Source of the DNA: Flavobacteriales bacterium CG_4_9_14_3_um_filter_32_8
GTDB taxonomy: Bacteria; Bacteroidota; Bacteroidia; Flavobacteriales_E; Vicingaceae
Direction of reading: 5' to 3'
DNA length: 19,018 bases
Assembly: GCA_002790175.1 (NCBI GenBank)
Contig: PFUQ01000035.1
Span: 1 to 19,018 of the forward strand
This document shows, in pieces, positions 15,537 to 19,018 of this stretch (position 1 is its first letter; each line of letters opens with the position of its first letter). A program made the position numbers and the translations under genes. The notes under the pieces were generated by a model. That model made no database searches and had not been told where the DNA came from. It saw only the letters and a list, made by a program, of their open reading frames with translations.

Positions 15537-16244
15537 ATGATGAATAAGGATAAAATTAAAAGCAAATTCAAAAAGAAAGATTGGAATGAAATAAAAGTCC
15601 ACGATTCTTGGATAATTTTTAAAGTGATGGCAGAATTTGTGGAGGGGTTTGAAAAGATGGCAAAAATTGGTCCTTCTGTTACCATATTTGGTTCTGCTAG
15701 AACCAAAGCTGATAATAAATATTTTATGATGGCAGAAGAAATTGCCAATAAATTAGCTCAAAAAGGCTATGGAGTAATAACTGGTGGAGGCCCAGGTATT
15801 ATGGAAGCTGGAAATAAGGGAGCTTTTGAAGCGGGAGGAAGTTCTGCAGGTTTAAACATCGAACTTCCCTTTGAACAATTTAGTAATAATTTTATTAATT
15901 CAGATAAGCTCATCAATTTCGATTACTTTTTTGTTCGTAAAGTAATGTTTATCAAATATTCGCAGGGATTTGTTGTTTTACCTGGTGGCTTTGGAACTTT
16001 CGACGAACTTTTTGAAGCCATTACTTTAATTCAAACTGAAAAAATTGGAAGATTTCCCATTGTGCTTGTTGGTAAAAGTTATTGGGGAGGTTTAGTGGAT
16101 TGGATTAAAACGGTCGTTTTAGAAACAGAAAACAATATTAGCTCTAAAGACCTTGATTTATTTACTTTGGTGGATACAGTTGATGACGCAGTTAAATGTA
16201 TTGATGATTTTTATAGCAAGTATTTATTAAAACCTAATTTCTAA
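15537..16244 (+). CDS. LOG/TIGR00730 Rossmann-fold protein (cytokinin riboside 5'-monophosphate phosphoribohydrolase type)
   Basis: From the first of two tandem ATG codons the product is 235 residues. The frame stays open back to a GTG at 15456, but that extension runs through the terminator hairpin and encodes F-rich nonsense, so it is rejected. Signatures are FGSART (51-56), GVITGGGPGIMEAGNKGA (79-96) and the catalytic/phosphate motif PGGFGTFDELFE (149-160, i.e. PGGxGTxxE). Characterised LOG proteins cleave nucleoside 5'-monophosphates, releasing the base and ribose 5-phosphate; many bacterial members act on AMP or are annotated as lysine-decarboxylase-like in error. The N-terminal 25 residues are lysine-rich. 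Copy 2 of the hairpin element begins five bases after its TAA. Confidence 0.9.
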   Translation: MMNKDKIKSKFKKKDWNEIKVHDSWIIFKVMAEFVEGFEKMAKIGPSVTIFGSARTKADNKYFMMAEEIANKLAQKGYGVITGGGPGIMEAGNKGAFEAGGSSAGLNIELPFEQFSNNFINSDKLINFDYFFVRKVMFIKYSQGFVVLPGGFGTFDELFEAITLIQTEKIGRFPIVLVGKSYWGGLVDWIKTVVLETENNISSKDLDLFTLVDTVDDAVKCIDDFYSKYLLKPNF

Positions 16245-16249
16245 CTTTA

Positions 16250-16513
16250 GGTGGGTTCTAAAAATTGATTTGCATCAAAATTTTCATAGTTTTTTAGAGA
16301 CAATGAAAATTTTTAAAACACTATCTGGATTCCGTTAGCTGACGGATGAAGCAGTATATGAAAAACTATGAAAACCCAATGGGAGCAAAGATAACAAGCA
16401 ATCTGACTGCGTTATATTTTTTTTGCAATGCTAAGGCTATTCCAAAAAAAATATGCCTTGCATCTTATTTATTATCTTTGTTTTTTGAAAGAAATCAATT
16501 TTTAGAACCCACC
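16250..16513 (+). mobile_element. MITE-like 264-bp hairpin element, copy 2 (after the LOG-family gene)
   Basis: The terminal inverted repeats are perfect over 22 bp: 16250-16271 begins GGTGGGTTCTAAAAATTG and 16492-16513 ends TTTTTAGAACCCACC. The flanking duplication is TTTA at 16246-16249 and 16514-16517. It has the same length and orientation as copy 1 at 7871-8134, with 9 substitutions outside the hairpin tip, 8 of them transitions. The stem TCCGTTA-GC-TGACGGA (16331-16346) keeps pairing through a G-U where copy 1 has C-G. The tip at 16425-16443 is inverted relative to copy 1. The internal frame from 16346 is not preserved as protein and no transposase is present. The perfect ends suggest this copy is closer to the original sequence. 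Confidence 0.85.
16425..16443 (+). repeat. Inverted hairpin tip of element copy 2
   Basis: GCAATGCTAAGGCTATTCC lies between T8 (16417-16424) and A8 (16444-16451). Its reverse complement, GGAATAGCCTTAGCATTGC, equals the copy 1 tip (8045-8064) except for one missing T. Aligned without inversion the two tips differ at 9 positions. Confidence 0.75.
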
Positions 16514-16577
16514 TTTATTAACATTTATTGGTGGATAAGTGATTTTTTATTAATCATATTTTCAATATATATATATA

Positions 16578-16585
16578 TAGATTTG
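16578..16585 (+). promoter_or_regulatory. Possible -7 element upstream of the OmpA-like gene
   Basis: TAGATTTG fits TAnnTTTG and follows an alternating AT run (16566-16579). No -33 TTG is found at normal spacing, and the leader to the ATG at 16688 would be about 100 bases. A palindrome ATATTC-C-GAATAT lies within that leader at 16634-16646. Confidence 0.3.
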
Positions 16586-16687
16586 CCAAGATAGATGTTA
16601 TTAACAGTTGTTTATAACTAATATTAATGTTCGATATTCCGAATATTTGTTTTATTTTTATTGCTTCAATCGCAATAATTTAAAAAT

Positions 16688-17995
16688 ATGAAAAAGTTTA
16701 CCTTTTTATTGATAACCACATTCCTCTCTGTAGGAATGTTATTTAGCCAAGAAAAATCTAGTGGTTTAAAATATGTTCCTTCGATAGGTGCTCATATAGG
16801 AGCCCTTTCTTATTTAGGAGACATTAAAGGTGCAGAAGGTGCTACCGTTTATACCTATTGGAAACCAGCTTATGGGTTTTATTTAGAAAAAAAGATAGGT
16901 AGTATTTTTGGAGTATCTGTTAACGGAATGTTTGGAAAAGTTTCCAAAAGCCAATTAGATGATAATGTTTTTTTAAATTTTGAAACCAGTATCACCAACA
17001 TTGATCTCAACCTTTTGTTAGATTTCGATAATGGTAAAATTATTCACGAATCGTCTATCTTTTCTCCATTTATATCTCTCGGAGTTGGCTACCTTGCATT
17101 CAACCCAAAAGGAGATTTATCTACCAATGGAATTATCTATAATCATTGGAGCGATGGAACTTTAAGAGATATTTCGGAAGATACCCCTGGTGCCGATACT
17201 TCAGCAATTATTATCATAAGAGATTATGATTATGAAACATCCTTAAAAGATAGTGTTACTAATTATTCTAAAACTACGTTTACTTTCCCTGTTCGGTTTG
17301 GCTTAAAATTCAAACTATCTAGAAATCTTGATGCTAGAGTAGCTGCAGCTTATATTTTAACTTTTACCGATTATATCGATAATGTAAAAGACGGAGGAAA
17401 TGATAAATTATTTTATACCTCATTTGGACTCCAATATAATTTTGCTCCTAAAGATGCTACAACTGATAAATACAAAGATTTCGATTTTTCTGATTTAGAC
17501 AAAGAGGATTCTGATGGAGATGGAGTATCTGATGAAAAAGATTTATGTCAAAATACTCCAAAAGGAGTAACAATAGATAATAAGGGATGCCCTTTAGATG
17601 GTGATGAAGATGGTGTTCCAGATTATTTAGATAAAGAATTAAATACGCCAGCAGGTGTATTAGTAAATAAGGAAGGTGTAACATTAACCGACCAAATGAT
17701 GGAAACTCAAGAACGAATGAAAGATTCTGTAGAAACTGAATTCCGAAGCTTTAAAGCAGAAGATTTGTCTCAAGCAGAAATTGACGAAATACAAAAACAA
17801 TACGAAGCAGCTAATAGTGGATCTAAAATGGTTACAGTAAACATTCCTGAAAAATATAAAGCACTTGATACTGATAATGATAAATACATTTCCGCAAAAG
17901 AAGTAACCAATGCCATTGATGGCTTTTTTGAAGGAGAAAATAATTTATCAGCGAAAGATTTAAACAATTTAATTGACTTCTATTTTGATCAATAA
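16688..17995 (+). CDS. OmpA-like outer-membrane beta-barrel protein with thrombospondin type 3 repeats
   Basis: The 435-residue protein starts with a signal peptide (MKKFTFLLITTFLSVGMLFS, cleavage before Q21). Residues about 25-253 alternate short hydrophobic/aromatic strands (PSIGAHIGALSYLGD; FISLGVGYLAF; FTFPVRFGLKFKL; LFYTSFGLQYNF), consistent with an eight-stranded barrel. A calcium-binding TSP3 segment follows at 274-315 (DSDGDGVSDEKD; DGDEDGVPDYLD), with C287 and C301 positioned for a disulfide. A lone EF-hand-like loop DTDNDKYISAKE lies at 394-405. The usual C-terminal peptidoglycan-binding OmpA domain is absent; the protein ends IDFYFDQ. It is probably an envelope-structural or surface protein. 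The next gene begins 17 bases later and is probably co-transcribed. Confidence 0.85.
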   Translation: MKKFTFLLITTFLSVGMLFSQEKSSGLKYVPSIGAHIGALSYLGDIKGAEGATVYTYWKPAYGFYLEKKIGSIFGVSVNGMFGKVSKSQLDDNVFLNFETSITNIDLNLLLDFDNGKIIHESSIFSPFISLGVGYLAFNPKGDLSTNGIIYNHWSDGTLRDISEDTPGADTSAIIIIRDYDYETSLKDSVTNYSKTTFTFPVRFGLKFKLSRNLDARVAAAYILTFTDYIDNVKDGGNDKLFYTSFGLQYNFAPKDATTDKYKDFDFSDLDKEDSDGDGVSDEKDLCQNTPKGVTIDNKGCPLDGDEDGVPDYLDKELNTPAGVLVNKEGVTLTDQMMETQERMKDSVETEFRSFKAEDLSQAEIDEIQKQYEAANSGSKMVTVNIPEKYKALDTDNDKYISAKEVTNAIDGFFEGENNLSAKDLNNLIDFYFDQ

Positions 17996-18012
17996 CATAA
18001 AATGAATATAAA

Positions 18013-19018
18013 ATGATAAAACAGTTTATTCTTTTAGTCCAACTACTTGGATTGTTTTTTTACCACTTAATATTTTCAGGAGATATAGCTGTTACACAAA
18101 AGTTCCCTACTTCTATTTCTTCTGGAACCGAAGCAATTGTCGAAATTACAATAAAAAAAAATGATATTAGTGGATTTGCAAAAATTCAGCAAAACTTTCC
18201 CGATGGATTTACAGCAGAGCCTCTTGATACCAAAGGAGCTACTTTTTCTTTTAAAGAAAATAAAATTAAATTTATTTGGATGGCACTTCCAGTAGAAAAT
18301 GAATTTACCATTTCTTATAAAATTAAACCCAACGAAACTACTACTGGTAATTTTACCGTAGATGGTAAATTTTCTTTTATCTCAGAAAGCGAACGAAAAA
18401 ATATAGATATCCCATCTGCAACATTTTCTGTAGGTAATGAATTAGCTGTTGAAGAACCAAAACTAACAGAGCCAGTTACTAATGAACCATTATTAGAACA
18501 ACCTCCTGTTGTTGAACCAACCACCACTGTCGCATCGATTGAGTGCAAAAGAACTATTGAAAATATAGAGGGAGGAAAATATAAAGTAACATTAAATTTT
18601 GATAAAAAAGGAATTCAAGGATTTGCTAAAACAACCGAACAAATACCAAATGGATTTACTGCAACTGAAAATGACTCAAAAGGTGGAGTATTTTCCTTTA
18701 AAGAACAAGAAGTTAAAAAATTATGGATGGCTATTCCAAAAGAAGATAAATATTCTATCTCTTATAATATGGAAGCAAATTCAGAAACTGCCAATGGAAA
18801 TTATAACATTAAAGGATACTTCTCTTACTTAGAAAACGATGTTACCAGTAAATACGATATTATTGAAACTAGTTTTGAGTTAACAAGCAATCAATTGGTT
18901 GCTGACAACACAATTGTAGAAAACCCAATAGTTGAAAAACCAGTTGTTGAAAAACCAGTTGTTGAAAAACCAGTTGTTGAAAAACCAGTTGTTGAAAAAC
19001 CAGTTGTTGAAAAACCAG
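18013..19018 (+). CDS. Secreted protein with two tandem homologous domains and a VVEKP repeat, 3' truncated by the window
   Basis: The frame from ATG 18013 stays open to the window end (335 codons). A hydrophobic N-terminus (MIKQFILLVQLLGLFFYHLIFS) is a signal peptide or anchor. Two related domains of about 70 residues follow, at about 52-123 and 202-272. They share GFAK, P(D/N)GFTA, FSFKE, WMA(L/I)P, ISY and a final F-S strand. A proline/glutamate-rich linker (about 145-170) separates them. From residue 301 the protein enters a VVEKP pentapeptide repeat that continues past the edge, suggesting an extended periplasmic or surface spacer. I do not recognise the domain family. It lies 17 bases after the OmpA-like gene, so the two may act together in the envelope. 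Whether another domain follows the repeat is unknown. Confidence 0.8.
   Translation, partial: MIKQFILLVQLLGLFFYHLIFSGDIAVTQKFPTSISSGTEAIVEITIKKNDISGFAKIQQNFPDGFTAEPLDTKGATFSFKENKIKFIWMALPVENEFTISYKIKPNETTTGNFTVDGKFSFISESERKNIDIPSATFSVGNELAVEEPKLTEPVTNEPLLEQPPVVEPTTTVASIECKRTIENIEGGKYKVTLNFDKKGIQGFAKTTEQIPNGFTATENDSKGGVFSFKEQEVKKLWMAIPKEDKYSISYNMEANSETANGNYNIKGYFSYLENDVTSKYDIIETSFELTSNQLVADNTIVENPIVEKPVVEKPVVEKPVVEKPVVEKPVVEKP
18913..19018 (+). repeat. 15-bp tandem repeat coding for VVEKP
   Basis: Units of GTTGTTGAAAAACCA run in frame. Two degenerate units come first (18913-18927 encoding IVENP; 18928-18942 encoding IVEKP). Five units identical at the nucleotide level follow (18943-19017), and the array continues beyond the window. 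The identical units suggest recent expansion by slippage; the 15-bp unit preserves the reading frame whatever the copy number. Confidence 0.9.

Noticed and set aside
16566..16579. Alternating AT tract as a phase-variable microsatellite promoter spacer
   Set aside because: Short (about 14 bases) and not located between recognisable -33 and -7 elements, so a switching role is unsupported.
16346..16594. Apparent 82-residue protein after the LOG-family gene
   Set aside because: Most of it is element copy 2 and the remainder is intergenic sequence after the target duplication; no independent coding signal.

Overview
The window is AT-rich chromosomal DNA from a member of the Bacteroidota, most likely a Flavobacteriales relative. 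The evidence is a CarboxypepD_reg/plug/barrel outer-membrane receptor, a signal-peptide protein carrying only a TonB C-terminal domain, OmpA-like barrels with thrombospondin type 3 repeats, TAnnTTTG-type -7 promoter elements, and almost no Shine-Dalgarno sequences. No rRNA, tRNA or CRISPR array was seen.

Layout. Positions 1-103 hold the N-terminus of a leftward XRE-type regulator, with repeated ACGTGAT half-sites over its promoter. A roughly 500-bp non-coding stretch follows. Then come ychF, a TonB-dependent-receptor-like barrel, a VOC/glyoxalase-fold protein, and the topoisomerase IV ATPase subunit parE (4911-6767). Between parE and its partner parC (8443-11196) lie a small TonB_C protein and a KilA-N gene that is now a pseudogene. 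parC is followed by a one-base-overlapping rhomboid protease gene, then a GmhB-like HAD phosphatase overlapping a class IV aminotransferase. On the opposite strand are yqgE/AlgH and a small outer-membrane-type protein, divergent from pdxH. After pdxH come a LOG-family (TIGR00730) gene with a terminator inside its leader, an OmpA-like TSP3 protein, and a repeat-rich secreted protein that runs off the right end.

The most unusual content is a pair of 264-bp sequences, at 7871-8134 and 16250-16513. They have 21-22-bp terminal inverted repeats starting GGTGG and 4-bp target duplications (TTAA and TTTA). They carry no transposase and have a strong internal hairpin architecture, so they look like a non-autonomous, MITE-like mobile element. 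Copy 1 interrupts the KilA-N gene; removing it with one target duplication restores the reading frame exactly. Copy 2 sits five bases after the LOG-gene stop codon. Outside one spot the copies differ at 9 positions. At that spot, a roughly 20-base hairpin tip between a T-run and an A-run, copy 2 is the reverse complement of copy 1, so the tip has flipped. The KilA-N gene carries a second, independent lesion: an in-frame TAA followed by a family-like C-terminal tail.

Most genes are housekeeping: DNA topology, cofactor salvage, nucleotide or lipopolysaccharide-precursor chemistry, and envelope biogenesis. The accessory signals are the KilA-N relic, the two hairpin elements, the regulator operator, the terminator in the LOG leader, and the 15-bp VVEKP-coding repeat at the right edge.
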